From Chlorokybus atmophyticus (lineage: Eukaryota > Streptophyta > Chlorokybophyceae > Chlorokybales > Chlorokybaceae): a stretch of 38,047 bases of DNA. Shown here one piece after another: positions 11,701-22,989 of this stretch. The stretch's first letter is position 1; every line of letters starts with the position of its first letter. Position numbers and translations under genes: made by a program. Below the pieces are notes generated by a model. The model had not been told where the DNA came from and ran no database searches. It worked only from the letters and a program-made list of their open reading frames with translations. Where the stretch lies: positions 81,661-119,707 of the forward strand of contig RHPI01002272.1 in the NCBI GenBank assembly GCA_009103225.1. The letters run 5' to 3'.

Positions 11701-13063
11701 AGCCGTGCTCGCGAGATGTCACCAGCACACGGCTTCCTTCACCCAGCAGAGGGTTGGCGGTCTCCAGATTGAAAGGACCGAGCAGAGCTTCTTTTTGAAC
11801 CTCGTCCCAGATGTCATCAACAAAGAGCAGCACCTTCCGCCCTTGCAAATGGTTCTGGAGAAGCATCTTTGCTTGATCAATCGCCTTGGCTGCATCACGA
11901 AGTCCCTTATTCCCAGTAAGCGCTTCAAGCATATCCTGTTGCAGTTTAACCAATTCTCCAGTGTCTTGACGCTCTTTCCCGACCTCTACAAAGCAGCAGC
12001 TGCGAGGAAAAGTGCTGCACAGCTCGTTGTAAACCGCCTTGGCAAGTGTAGTCTTTCCGACGCCGCCCATGCCCCAAAGCCCCAGCACGACGACCTTGCT
12101 TACAGAGGCAGCAGCACTCAGCTTCTTGAGGACAGCTTCAACTCGCCGGTCAATGTCCACTGGGTATTTGGCGACATACAACGCATGGCGGTCCAACGTT
12201 TTCAGCACGTCGTCCACCACTTTGTTTGCTAAAGCAACTGGGTCACTGACAAACAACAGCCAACGTTAGGAAACCACACATGACAACCTGAGCAGAGATG
12301 TTCTCCAGCGACAACTCAACTCACCCATTCTCCAGCCTCAGGCCCGTTGTTCCAAATGCTTTATCCAGCGCAACATCGTATGCAGGTTTGTTCTGGATAT
12401 ACTGCTGCTTGCCACTCAGGCATGCGCTGAAAACAAATCATACTCGTAACCAGGAACATGGCTACCGGACTGACAAGTGACAGAGTCTAGAAACTGTGCT
12501 CACCATTCAATACTTTGCTGAATCTCGGCTTTCAGGCTGTCAAAGTCATCATCGAAGAAGATGGGCTTAACGATGTTTGCTGAATCCTCCATCATGATGC
12601 GCAGCTCTTCCAGGCAGCACCACGAGTCCCCATAGTTACGCGACAGAACAGGCATTTTGATGCGAGCGGTGTGTACATTGGCGGTGATCACAGTCCAGGC
12701 GTTGTCCCCGGGCTGCAAGCTGAGTTCATCTACGAAGCAGGTCAAGCTCACTTGTTTGAAGTAATCATGCAGATAATAAACGAAGTTTTTCTTAACGTCC
12801 CCTCTATGGCTCAAGAAAATGTCACTGCCAGCGTGAGGATTGGTCTTCGACAGAACGCAACTGTCTGTGATGTGCAACGTGTGAGTTGACTTGTCAGCGG
12901 ACTTACAGTGACTGTATTTCATGGTACTTGACGGCTCAAAACCTGCAACCTTCTTGCTTTGCAAAGAATATGTTACAAGACACATGCGCAGCATATGCAC
13001 CATCAAAGGCACGCTTGGGTTGTTTGCAAGCTTACCGTCCAGGTTTGCATTTGGGGCAGACAT
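8086..13063 (-). CDS. TNL-A: TIR-NB-ARC-LRR receptor with C-terminal SEFIR-type and EP-like domains
   Basis: Nine exons (13063-13036, 12864-12504, 12426-12325, 12245-11075, 10884-9707, 9609-9420, 9263-9030, 8712-8495, 8410-8086) total 3807 nt and join in frame to 1268 residues. Borders are GT-AG, except a GC donor after 9030. TIR is about residues 23-130, with DIFLSHRG and WCCLEEL; E96 fits the NADase glutamate. NB-ARC has P-loop GMGGVGKTT at 222-230, kinase-2 VLLFVDDIW at 302-310, SRVLVTSR, and GLPL at 398-401. The MHD position reads VHG (521-523). Ten or so LRRs fill 570-920. Residues 947-1088 form a second, SEFIR-like TIR domain and 1089-1268 an EP-like domain. No signal peptide or membrane segment is evident, so a cytosolic or nuclear site is likely. 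The ATG at 13063 was chosen because TNL-B has the same first exon (PNANL) with a donor at the same place. No lesion was found. Confidence 0.85.
9030..9609 (-). other. SEFIR/TIR-like domain of TNL-A (two exons)
   Basis: Exon 9609-9420 gives KLTVFISYCHFDKLHAKRV, then LAEQLQQDNVHVIIDDK and SWPAFIGQMFKDGTK. Exon 9263-9030 gives VVVVCDEYYERFS, then THDEYGNILCKVYEEG and GWLVPVIFR. The order VFISY, LAEQLxxD, SWPxF, VVCDEYY and VPVIF follows the SEFIR layout (FISYSH, LAExLRxDG, WPxW, VVCTxxY, IPVxF). It differs from the N-terminal plant TIR and lacks a WCLxEL glutamate. SEFIR domains usually mediate homotypic assembly, so a scaffolding role is an inference. A bacterial-type TIR_2 assignment is the main alternative. 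Confidence 0.7.
9744..9870 (-). repeat. Internal tandem repeat at the LRR-SEFIR junction
   Basis: TNL-A has two copies of a unit reading AVLQQHQQxAxAKA...VNNAATA just before the SEFIR exon; TNL-B has one. The expansion keeps frame and lengthens an Ala/Gln-rich linker. Confidence 0.75.
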
Positions 13064-13574
13064 TGAGACCTCAAGGCAAGCTCCCCCTCTTAGCCTGCAG
13101 CAAGACAAGAACTGTTAAGAGCTTGTAACGCCTATACGCAGACATAACACGCACGCAACCACAAGTACATGCTGCCGTCAATGCTCAGCCACACCTGCAA
13201 GGTGATGCAATAAAGTGCAGGGATTGCACGCTGACATGAAAGGAAGCGTGTGCTTATGCTCACAGCGCATGAAGTCGCTAGCCCAGGCATGCCGGCCAGA
13301 GGTCTTTTCCTTTCTTGACAACGCACTAAGCCAGTGCAAACGAAAGTGTACCAAAAACCAAACGGCTGCAGGTGACTTCAACTCTCTATACGTAACGCCT
13401 CGCGAACAGCTACTCGCAATGAGGTTGCCGCCTAGCACGGTACTGAAACTTAAACGATTGACAGTCCAGTAAAATGCTCTTGCTTGCACATGCCTCTTTT
13501 ACAATGTCACAACAGAAATCTCCGGCCACAGCGCTGCCGTATAACATTCACCGAATGCCATGCATGACTACGAA
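13064..13574. other. 5' flank of TNL-A
   Basis: No gene is recognised here. It is partly shared with the 5' flank of TNL-B (37724-38047), including CTGCAGGTGACTTCAACTCTC against TTGCAGGTGAGTTCGACTCTC, so the direct duplication extends upstream of the coding region. Promoter elements could not be assigned with confidence. Confidence 0.5.
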
Positions 13575-13870
13575 GCATTGCATGGCTGACCTGAGTGTGG
13601 CTAGCTAGCTGGCATGCTGTTCTGGTGTGCTGTGCTCGCCGCCACCAGCGTCCGCACACCCTCCACAAACGGCAACGCTCCTTCGCCCGGTGCGCTGAAA
13701 TCAGGTGTGCGTCCTTCCGTCCAACGCTTGTCCGCCCCCAGCTTGTGTGGGGCGGCGTCGCCTCTCCGCCCCGCGCCTTCTGCCGCTGCTCCGCACTTGC
13801 TCTGGTCCATGTCCATACCGCCCGCTGCGTCCTCTAAGCTGACGCGGAGCCAGGTACCGTGACAAAGTGC
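13575..13870 (-). repeat. Dispersed repeat, copy 1 (inverted relative to 27225-27475)
   Basis: This block from TAGCTAGCTGGCATGCTGTT to GACAAAGTGCCGC matches the reverse complement of 27225-27475 with several indels. Both encode LEDAAGGM and STAxQNSMPxS in one frame, with a divergent middle. It could be an old exon or a non-coding element; I do not recognise it. Confidence 0.7.
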
Positions 13871-15380
13871 CGCAGAGTGCAAAACCAGATCAGTGAATAT
13901 GTCGAACGGAGTCGAACCTGTCGCCCATCATCCATGTCAGGATTTTTCACGTGCTTCATGCATATGTCAGGAGACGCCTAGCCCCTAGCAGTGCTATGCC
14001 CATGCACAGGTGTCATTGAACCCGCGTTGTATACCTCGTATGGTATGGCTCCCGAACCCTTACCATGCTAGGCGTCCTACCAATGATAGCCCACCATGTC
14101 ATGTCTGCACATGCATCAAGCAAACTAGGCCTTAATGCGGGGAGGAAGTGGCGGGCTCCAGCCTGGGCCGGAGGTTCAGGCGCATGTCGAAGGTTTGATG
14201 TTCTACGATATGAATGATAAGACGTGACCAATTCATGCGCTCAAGCTTGTTTCCTTGATTTGCCGGCGGCAGGGCCTGGAGTGGTGCGGTGCGGTGCGGT
14301 GAGGCGTTGGCGGGCGGGCTGCAGTGTGTCCCCGCCGCCGGGCTCGGGGAAGGACTTTCTCCTGGATGGGAAGGAGAGCAGCGCAGCAGGCGCCAGCTGT
14401 CCGTCTTCAGCGCCATGCTGGGCGGCGCTGCTTAGCAAACGCCAACGGCGCAGCCGGGAGGATTAACGTAGATTGCTACAGCTGCAGGCACGGCTTTCCG
14501 CAGGTGCTCTACAATGTCTCGCCATTGCTGCCTGCCGTCTGCCCTCATAATGCTTGTCTAGCTAAACCAACTTCACAGCACGTAAATCTGCTGGTACCGC
14601 ACAAGTACCACAGGCTGATCAGCGCCTGTGTGTGTTGTTGTGAATGCATGCATGCACACACGTGCGCGCTCACTCACTCATACACACACATGTCTTCACA
14701 GACATGGACATATGTGGTTCTTGCAGCCATTCAGTGCTTTAGCTCCTTGCACGAAGCAGCTAAACTGACGGCAAGCATGCTCTGGTATCTAAGTACGTGC
14801 ACTTCTTCTGTTGTCAATGTCGTTGGGGCCGTACTGCTGGTGGCAGTAACAGTAATGGCTTCGCGGTATGATGAAGTGGCAGCGCAAGAGATTGTTGTGT
14901 ACGGTGTAAACTGTGGAACAGATGAACGACAGTCAAAAGTACAGTCTGCTTCTGTTGTATTGGACGCAACTCACAACGCTTGAACGCCNTCCTCACCCGC
15001 CGCGGGAAGTTAAGCTATGGTCAGCAAACGTATACAAAGGAACAGTGCTCAGCATAGTTGACGCAGTATGTAGATACACTCTCTCCTCGCTGACCATATC
15101 CTCTATGGTTTGTTTAACATGTATACACAAGCGTACCACTCTCGTCTGCGACGCAGCAACTGTTTTGTTTGCGAGCATTTGCCCTGTTTGTTGCGCATGC
15201 GCATGCATGGAACGGGCCTTTAATGTGCACACTAGACGTTGTTGCATGTCAAAGCTTGCCGTGCCAGGTGCTCATCATATATACACCGCTTCTTACCACC
15301 AGTAGATACGCTTTGTCGTTTTCTGCAGCTTCACGCCACTTGGTCAGCGCTGGCATGGCTATCGCTGAACTAAGTGAACT
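13871..15380. other. Mostly unassigned; possible short exons
   Basis: At 14230-14460 there is a GC-rich stretch open on both strands. At 14730-14790 a plus-strand segment reads AIQCFSSLHEAAKLTASMLW between an AG and a GT and could be an exon. A single N stands at 14989, and the sequence on its two sides does not obviously belong together. No family recognised. Confidence 0.25.
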
Positions 15381-15927
15381 TTGACAGGACTTGGGCGCTC
15401 CGCACCCATGAGGCTGGTCTGCACCGCGCTTGGCTTAGCAGCAGAAGCAGAAGCGCTTGCGCTTGAGATGGGCGGGCTGATGTTACGGAGGCTTCCTGCA
15501 GTGCTAACTGCGGCTGCATCCATTGTCACTGGTGCCGGCTACTGGAACCACACACATCTCAATCGTGGTAGTGCTGAACTCTATCTGACCTCGGCCGCTC
15601 CTAACAATGCTGCTATTGCGTAAGTTTCAACTACAGCCTTCTTTGCATAGCATGTACAAGAATTCTACTCCAACAAATGATGTGACATGCTTTTGACATT
15701 TTGCAAGTGCTGTGGCAAATAGCGGACAAAGACAAGAGGCAACAGGGGCACGGTCCACGACGCCAGAAGCAAAGTCGACAATGTCTACAAGCTACTGCCA
15801 GCTCAACATTCGACACAACAGGCAGAGGCTTGTTGAGCAACTGCAATGGGACGTCATTGTGGACTACAAGAATAATTGCCAGTCATGGCCGGTGTTTATT
15901 GGGCAGATGTTAAACGATGGCACAGAG
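15381..15927 (+). pseudogene. Isolated SEFIR exon with part of its upstream exon (third family copy)
   Basis: 15723-15927 is homologous to the first SEFIR exon of TNL-A. It has the AG acceptor after GTGGCAAAT, the leading GQRQEATGARSTTPEAK, then SYCQLNIRHNRQRLVEQLQ, DVIVDYK and SWPVFIGQMLNDGTE, and donor GTACC. The first strand FIS is changed to STS. The exon upstream ends PNNAAIA with donor GTAAGT at 15620, matching the end of the TNL LRR exon, but its earlier part (from about 15388) is unrelated to the LRR. The next SEFIR exon is not found. It lies opposite to TNL-A. It may be a relic or part of a small unannotated gene. Confidence 0.65.
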
Positions 15928-16089
15928 GTACCAGTTGTAACATCATTGCTTGTAATGAACGCGCATGGTTGTCATCAACATATCACAGCCTCTTGCATCT
16001 CATGTAGTAGCTATAGTAAGGCACGCCTTAAAGACAGCAATGCAGTGTGACTGGTTTGTATATGTACTCCTGACGGTTCAGGTCATTGG

Positions 16090-16118
16090 GTCAGGATGAC
16101 CTGAAAGGTTATCCTGAC
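16090..16118. other. Hairpin, 13-bp stem with one mismatch, 3-nt loop
   Basis: GTCAGGATGACCT at 16090-16102 pairs with AGGTTATCCTGAC at 16106-16118, with related GGTCA motifs on both sides. It lies just inside the inner edge of the right repeat arm. Confidence 0.7.
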
Positions 16119-17142
16119 CTGGTCCTTTCACATATGCAAGCCAGTGCGAAGTAAATTCTGACTGAGCAGTCTATCCGTGTAAACCACTCACTGCAGGCTT
16201 GTGGTCAGACACCCTCACTAGGCGCCCATTGCTTGCAATAAATCTAATCGTCACTGGTTGATCTGGACTGGATACCTTGCTCCCTGTACCCACTACCTCC
16301 AAAAACTCGCGCCGTTTGTACTCTATGGGAGTCTCTTCTACTCAGCGCATCCAGTACACACTGTGTGCGTGTTATCTACATAATCTGTAAACTTTCGTGT
16401 ACATGGCTTGGGTGGCAGGGTACACATAAATTGCGTCACGTGTGCAAGTTGTAGGAGCGGGGTTGTAGCTGCACTGTGCCAGTGGTAATGTGGGCCTCCC
16501 CGCGTGGGACCGATGCTACTGTTGGTGCGGAGCTTGGTGTAGATAGCGGCCATGGGACGGTTGTCACACCGATTTGTGGAGCTCCTCTCCCCTGGGGCTC
16601 AGGGACGTTGCAAACGGGGTTGTACCACCGTCTTGACAATGGTGTACGTCGTGTTGAAGGTATGGAGAATTGTCAGTCAGTGTTTTACACACGCCTAAAA
16701 GCACACGTGCAGCACTGTCATGAGAGTCTGCACTTGCTTGCGCAGAGAGGGAGTTAATCAAGGTCATGATTATCTCAAAGATTGCATGCGTGCACAAGCA
16801 AACACACGCATACATGCGCATGCGCACGCACAGCAGAGCGCGAGAGGGACGGTGCACAGCCTCTTATGTGACAGACTGCCTCTCTCACTAAGCAGATACT
16901 GCCCACATCTGTGCAAGGGTCCTCTTGTACACAAAATTGTGTGAGAGACGAGGTACAGCGGCGGAGTAGTACTCAGTAACACTCAGGGGACTCCCCTTCA
17001 GTCGCTATGTGAAACCATTGACGCCAAGATTGGTGGTGCTGTTTTGCCCCTTGTTTTGTCACACACTGTCTAACAGCACCGTTGTCACACAGGCCTCCTC
17101 TGCCTGACCTACAGGTAGAAAGGGTGAGCACCCTGTTGTTGC

Positions 17143-17571
17143 TTGGCATGCATGAAAAGACACACGGCTTGCAGGCTGGTGGCGCTGCCAAAGTTCTTCG
17201 GCAAGCTCGCTGTTCTGCAAGAGCTGGACCTCAGCCAGTGCGACAGTTTGGCGGTGCTGCCAGGATCCTTGATCAATCTTCCTGCTATGCAAAAGCTGGA
17301 CCTGAGCGGGTGCGGCAGCTTGGCGGCGCTGCCGGAGTCCTTTGGCGAGCTTACTGCTCTAGAGACGCAGGATCGAACAGGGTGCTCCGGCTTGGCGGCG
17401 CTGTCGAAACCTATCAGTAAGTTGGCTCCTGCGGTTGTTGCTGTTCTGCTGCAGCAGGAGGAGGAAGAGGAGGAGGAGGAGGAGGACACAACAAGTGTGC
17501 TTGAACGTCAGATCTGCCAATGGACTTGCAGCATTAGCAGGAGCAGAACGGAAGCAAGTACAGCGGCTTGA
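17143..17571 (+). pseudogene. LRR fragment related to the TNL LRR 3' end, right copy
   Basis: Mirror of the left-arm LRR fragment: three LRRs, the PAVVAVL tail shared with TNL-A, then a glutamate run whose length differs from the left copy. After the glutamates the frame is overtaken by another one (to 17656) that contains SANGLAALAGAERKQVQRLD. I cannot tell whether an intron or a frameshift joins them. No TIR or NB-ARC precedes it. Confidence 0.65.
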
Positions 17572-17904
17572 CGTCGTTGCCAGTATTCCCGCCAATGCCA
17601 AATGCCCAATTCTTCCGTTGTATCACTGTTATGTGCACCAAAGATGTAGGGGGTGAGGCATATTGGCGCTGCCGGATATGGTTGCCTCTAACATTATCAG
17701 GGTAAGAGCCCGACAAACATGCACGATCCGCACAGCTGTTCTAACTGGCATACACAGATACACAAATTCATGCATATGCAGATACATCAACACAAATTGT
17801 AGACTGACTGACATATGTGTTGTACCTGGCACAAACCAACTTGCACATACACGCGCTGATCACGGCAAGACTACAAGCACGTGCTTGCGCACATACGCTC
17901 TGCT

Positions 17905-18480
17905 ACAAAAACTGACACGCGAAGCGGAGCTGGGGCTCAACGACCCCGACAGCGTGATGGCCCTCAACCACTGGCGTCGTGCGTATGCAGAGCAAGTACG
18001 GTAAGGCATAGGCCCTCCGGGACAGACATGAGTAATAGGCGCCCGCGTAATCAGTCATAGGCTTTGAGTAATGTTCTGTGTCATAGCGCCTGTAAATATA
18101 GCAAATTCTGTGCCGGTTGCCATTTTGTCTGTGACTATTACAACCATTATGCGAAAGATATGGAGAGCGTTATGTCAGGTCGGCGGCGGCGATTGCAACA
18201 ATGCGATGTATATCAAAATATGGCGCTTGAGACTGGTGTAGCATGCACAAGACTGCACAAGGACTCTGACATGCTTGGGTTGGCTGTATCAAGAGCGCTG
18301 CAGCATGGTGGTCAAAGAGTGCAGCTTGCTGCAACACTCCGAGCGCGACCACCTAGCCGCGCATTATCAAGGATGGGATCGGCCTGCACAGGTCTGGTGG
18401 ACAAGTCCCCGCAAAACCCGTGAAATCAGGCAAGGACATCCCCTCGCCACCCGCACCACCTTGCTTGCGAACAAGGAGTA
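17905..18480 (+). other. Putative exons downstream of the right LRR fragment
   Basis: A segment ending at 18000 with donor GTAAGG encodes LNDPDSVMALNHWRRAYAEQ and looks like a real exon. A second open stretch, about 18064-18423, reads CHFVCDYYNHYAKDME and beyond. A third frame to 18480 reads DHLAAHYQGWDRPAQVWWTS. All three are conserved in the left arm at about 3073-3700 on the opposite strand. I do not recognise the family and cannot fix the splice chain, so this is a candidate only. Confidence 0.3.
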
Positions 18481-18601
18481 AGGCGAGTGTACTTCTGCTG
18501 TATCAAGTGGACTTTGATTACAGTTCTGGTTCCAGCAGCACCTCCTCGCCATCGAGGCCCCAGCCTGGCATGAACAGGGAAGCAACCGTTGCTTTCGGGC
18601 T

Positions 18602-18648
18602 CCCTCCCGCCCACAGATACTGTGGCACAACACTTGTGGGCGGGAGGG
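18602..18648. other. Right-arm copy of the 14-bp hairpin
   Basis: Same stem as in the left arm, both halves conserved (18602-18615 and 18635-18648). Confidence 0.85.
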
Positions 18649-18778
18649 TGACGGAAACCGGTTGGAGGGCGACCCGTACTGCAGTTGAGAGTAACTCCAC
18701 CTCCGAGGCAGCGCTGAGGCAACCTTAGTGGGAGCTTGGAAATGGCGCTCAACCGGAGCTGCAATGCAGGTGCATGCC

Positions 18779-21046
18779 CTACCGCCGTAATGCGGCATCT
18801 TGAAGGTCGCGGATCACCTTCTCTCGACGCAGCACCTCACCTTTCTTGCGCTTGGTCTTTGGCAGCTGGGTATGGCAAAGCTTCAGGAATCTCCTTGCTA
18901 ACCAACGTATGCATACCTGTTGCATTGCAATACACATACCTTAACACCGACACCATATCCACCCCTCTCAATATCAGCGCGGCGTCTAGCAATCCAGTGC
19001 CTTTCTCTCTTCCGCTTGTTCTGCAGTGTACTCACTTTGAACACCATTCACTGCATTCAATGCAACCACCTTGACTTAATGCAAAAGTGACGCACTTGCT
19101 TTGCCTGATCGCTGCCTGCAACCTGTGCACTCGTAGACGCAAGCACCTCCTGCCCCTGCGCACAATGCAATACCACCGTCACTGCTATCTTCCTCGTGCA
19201 TGCGTGCATGCGCGCGTATAGCATACCATCGCTTGCATTGCGTTCCTGTGTTTGTCGACTTGACACGTAGCCAATAGGGACCTTGAACATGCCTCGTTTT
19301 TCTGAACGGCAAACTCACGAGTGTCAAGCAAGTTTGGTTGTGCCGCGGCATGACAAACTCTAATCGTTTTGAAACAGTTACATAACATTATTAGGAGAAT
19401 GCGCTACACCCCAACACATGTTATGTGCGTGGTAGTACAGATACAGCCAAGTGGGAGGACCACAACAACCATCACCTTCAAGTTGCATTCTTTGGTTCTC
19501 CCACATACAAAATTACGCTTCTCCCATGTGTCGACTATCAGACAATGGAAATCGGCACCTGTTGCACGTGATGTTATGTACAACATGGGACGGATAGCGT
19601 ACGACAGTAGCTATCAACACTTACCTTCACCATGAATGGGTTTGAGATTCCAGCAATCGCCATGAACCCAATGACGGCATTTGATGCACTGGACAAGGTT
19701 TGCGAGGTTGCCTGCCTTCACTTTCGCCGCTTGTACCGCTGCTGTCACAGTCGTCATTGCCGCCGGGGTTGCGTCGTCCTCATCGGATTGGCTAACTGCT
19801 TGTGCCATAGCGGCAACCATCTCGCTAGTGGTAGTGGAATTTGACGCCTCAGCTCTTGTGGTAGATCTTGTTGCTCGGGTGCCTTTGGCAGATGACTTGC
19901 GAATGGTTGACGCCTGCTAAGGTGCCAATATAAGTGGTTGTGCGTGCTTGCATGCACATGTGCACACCTTTTCATTATGAGTGAGTTTTGACGTGCGCAC
20001 GCTTGCGTGCACAGTTTAACCGCTTGTGTGTGCATGCAAGCATGCCACACACAGTGTGTGTGCACTCCTAACTGACGGATCTGACCGCGTGTGCACACAT
20101 GTGCGGTAACAGAAGTGGTTGCGTGGGCATACGAGTGCGTACCAATGGACGAGCCGCCTTGGCCTTCCCTGTAGCGCTCTTGCTGACGGCCTTGACCATC
20201 TGCAGAATTTGATAAGGTATTGGTGCCTGCGTGCGATGCTGCTAATCACAGAAGTGTATGCGCGGCACGTGCTCAACTATGTCGGCGTGCGTTAATATGT
20301 GCATGCATGTACGTGTGTATGCGTGCTTACAGGTGCGTACCACACTATGCTTAGCTGCATTCGCCTGAATGCTTGCACCACAGCTGTTGCTTATTAACTT
20401 GCCCCCCTGGTGGAGTACTTAGGTGGACGAGCTCGCGCGTTCCATTGAGTGCACGCACGCGCGCATGTGCGTGCGCACACGCCCGTGCGACAACTTAAGT
20501 GGTTGCACGTGCAAGTGTGTTGATGAGTGCGTACCACTGTGCGCGCAGCTTTCTTGGCCTTGTTTTTGGCTCCTTTTAAGCTCGTACCATCGGTTTCTGT
20601 CTTCTGCTTGGGTGGACAAGCACGTGTGTTTATACGAGTGCACGCACGCGTGCATGTGCGTGCGCACACGCGCGTGCGACAAATCAAGTGGTGGCGAATG
20701 CATGCGTTGATGAGTGCGTACCACTGTGCGCGCATCGTTTTTGGCCTTAGTTCTTGCGCCTTGCGTGCTTGTACCGACCGTTTCTGTCCTCTGCATGCGT
20801 TTAAGAAGTGTAAAGGCCTTCGTGCGTCCGCTTGCAAGTGTGAGGGCATGTGTACTGTATTGTTTACCTCAGGTGGCGGTAGGCGATCAAGTCCATGCAC
20901 ACCAGAAACACGGTCTGGGCTCAGCTGTCGTGCATACTCCTCGGCCAATTCTCTTTTGCAATAGCAGGATATGTTGCGCGTCGCGTCGTCCTTCTTTTCA
21001 ACGATGCTTTTCTGATCCGTCCCCCACACAAGCGCGTTAGCCGCTG
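18779..21046 (-). CDS. PHD-finger-like multi-exon protein, right copy
   Basis: Mirror of the gene in the left arm, with the same splice borders; for example, the exon bearing the CIKCRHWVHGDCW core ends at 19625. The stop codon is at 18779-18781. Differences from the left copy are mostly single substitutions (NLRPINGEG becomes NLKPIHGEG) and small changes in the repeated lysine-rich exons. No stop was seen in the chained exons I checked. The first exon again lacks a convincing ATG and the true start may lie within the (GA)n-flanked edge or beyond. Function is unknown beyond the zinc-finger-like core. Confidence 0.55.
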
Positions 21047-21103
21047 CTAGGTGCACAAAAGTGGCTTTGCTGTGCCACGAGAATGGACCTGCGCATCAAC
21101 CGG

Positions 21104-21105
<2 letters not shown>

Positions 21106-21142
<37 letters not shown>
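21106..21142. repeat. (GA)n microsatellite at the outer edge of the right arm
   Basis: Short GA run directly at the repeat boundary; the left arm is bounded by (CCCT)n at 1-30. Confidence 0.95.
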
Positions 21143-21144
<2 letters not shown>

Positions 21145-21191
21145 GGTCCAGTATGTAGATTACCATGTGCGTATTGCATTGAAGCACTTAC

Positions 21192-22989
21192 CAATGCGGA
21201 GTGTGCCTCTATCATAAGCAGGGTCACGCCATGCCTCCTGATCCTTTTTCATGTAATACATAAACCCGTCGCCTCCTGCAAAGCACCAAGCCTCGGTTCT
21301 TGATAATGTACCCAATTTAAGCCGCATCTCTTGGGTTTCGATGGAAGACACGGCGCGACAAACATCTTTGCACTCTCATGCCGGTATTCTTAGTGTCAAC
21401 CTGTGTGAAAGTAAATACTGAGCTCTTTCTAAGTCAACAAGTGCGGTATAACACATGCAAGCATCGATGAGACATTCAAAGTGCATTCGACAAACCGTGG
21501 GTAATGGAATGTCAAGCACACCGTTTTTCCGTATGTGATGTTCGTGAAGTCGTCGTTCTCTTCAGTTCGATGGCAGAATAAGAATTCTCGATTGAACCTG
21601 CAACCCGCATCATACTACCAGTATGTTCAATGTGAACAGGGTAACATAATAAGAAATCCACTATCGCAAGCTTACTTTTGTTCGTCAGGGAAACTGTGCG
21701 TTGCGGTTGTGAATTTGCTAAACTCCTTTGAATCGTAAAGCCACTGAGTGATAATTTTAATGAGGGCGTCCACATCAAAGCGTCTCTCATTGCGGTAGAA
21801 GGTGCCCAACATGATGTCATCAGCTGTGGCCCAGCATGCTAAGGGCCTGCATCAGGAACAAGCAATGTGAATATGCACGATACATACGGAGATATTCGCA
21901 AGTGTGTGCAAGCATGCAATTGATGTGGAACTTGTAGAAACGGGGAGCATACCCAAACTCCTTATAGATGATGAATAACTGCTCGCTGACACTTACGCCC
22001 ATTGCCGGTGAACAGGTCTTTGTCGTACAACAAGCGCGGCAAACGAATCTTTCGTTCTTTTGCATTGAATTCCGAAAGTTTCTGCTTCAGATTGTCTCTC
22101 CATGCCTCGTTTGCTACCTGTTTCAGATAGTGGTTCAAAGGCACATTGCAGTCAACTGTCAACATACAATTGGTACAAGTGTCAATTGTCACACCACAAT
22201 TCTTGTCACACCACTATTGATTACCTGCATGTCAGGTCCCCAGTTTGCCAGATGTGACAACACTTGTGGCAGAGCAAGCACTGTCAGCCTATCGACCTTG
22301 CGCCCGCGCTCCATAGGAGTCTGACAGAGCGGCCAACTGATGAGGTGTGTCTGCCAGAAAGCGATGTTGACATGTCCAGTGCAGTCAAGCAAGACGAGGT
22401 ACTTGCACTTTGCGTCTGTCAGCTCCAACACCAATGACATGCGAGAGCATGCATTGTGCTCTCCATAATATCCGCAGGGGTAGGTGTCAATATTGTCATA
22501 TGTGTCAAGTGCAGCACCTATGTCAACTGATCATTAGCGAGATGAACAACAATGCAACGCAGACAGCAGGTGCATTACACCCACCCGTAGCGGGATGCAC
22601 TTGAAGAACGAGTGCCTGTATACTGGAGACCAAAAACAACAGATACACACTTTTCGCTGATTTGTAACAAGTTAAGACAGGCCGCGGCGTTCCGGTTTCA
22701 CCATGCCAGCCAAGCGCGGTAGCCACGTCGGGCTGCTTTACCACTGATCCGGTTTTTGTAACCTTGTACGAAATGCCACTTCTCTGGCCTGCAACAAAGA
22801 TTGAGTTACATCATTTGAGCATAAGATCAATAGCAGGAGGCATTATGCTGACAAGTATGATGCTGCCAACCCACCTTGTTCAGCCGGCTTCTCGCGTTGC
22901 GGCCGGTACGCTCTAACAATGTGGGTTTGAGGCGTGAGGTGGTCGCAAATCTTGCGCGCTATCGCAGTAGCTTCTGGACCCTCAGGCAT
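21192..22989 (-). CDS. Fpg/Nei-type DNA glycosylase, 3' end not resolved
   Basis: The chain starts at ATG 22989 with MPEGPEATAIARKICDHL, the Fpg/Nei N-terminus in which the proline and glutamate after Met are catalytic. Exons 22989-22875, 22788-22585, 22517-22225, 22117-21997 and 21838-21676 join in frame. They carry SAKSVYLLFLV (lysine hairpin region), RMSLVLELTDAKCKYLVLLD, WGPDMQ (usual LGPD), and LLYDKDLFTGNG. The last is the helix-two-turn-helix, where GxGN is usual. A further exon 21597-21522 fits in phase. A stretch of about 21385-21192 (FAGGDGFMYYMKKDQEAWRD, donor GTAAGT) is likely coding but its link is unclear. No zinc finger is seen. Family members remove oxidised bases in base-excision repair. 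The expected 3' exon would fall at the repeat arm edge. Confidence 0.75.

Larger units (their letters stand above)
16225..21104 (-). repeat. Right arm of the large inverted repeat
   Basis: Reverse-complement partner of 31-6195. Its outer edge lies against a (GA)n tract at 21106-21142, and its inner edge is near 16225, shortly before a small hairpin at 16090-16118. It carries the mirrored PHD-finger-like gene (minus strand) and the mirrored LRR fragment (plus strand). It lacks the two extra blocks of the left arm. The small differences between arms include codon changes, so these are two real loci and not one locus assembled twice. Confidence 0.92.
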
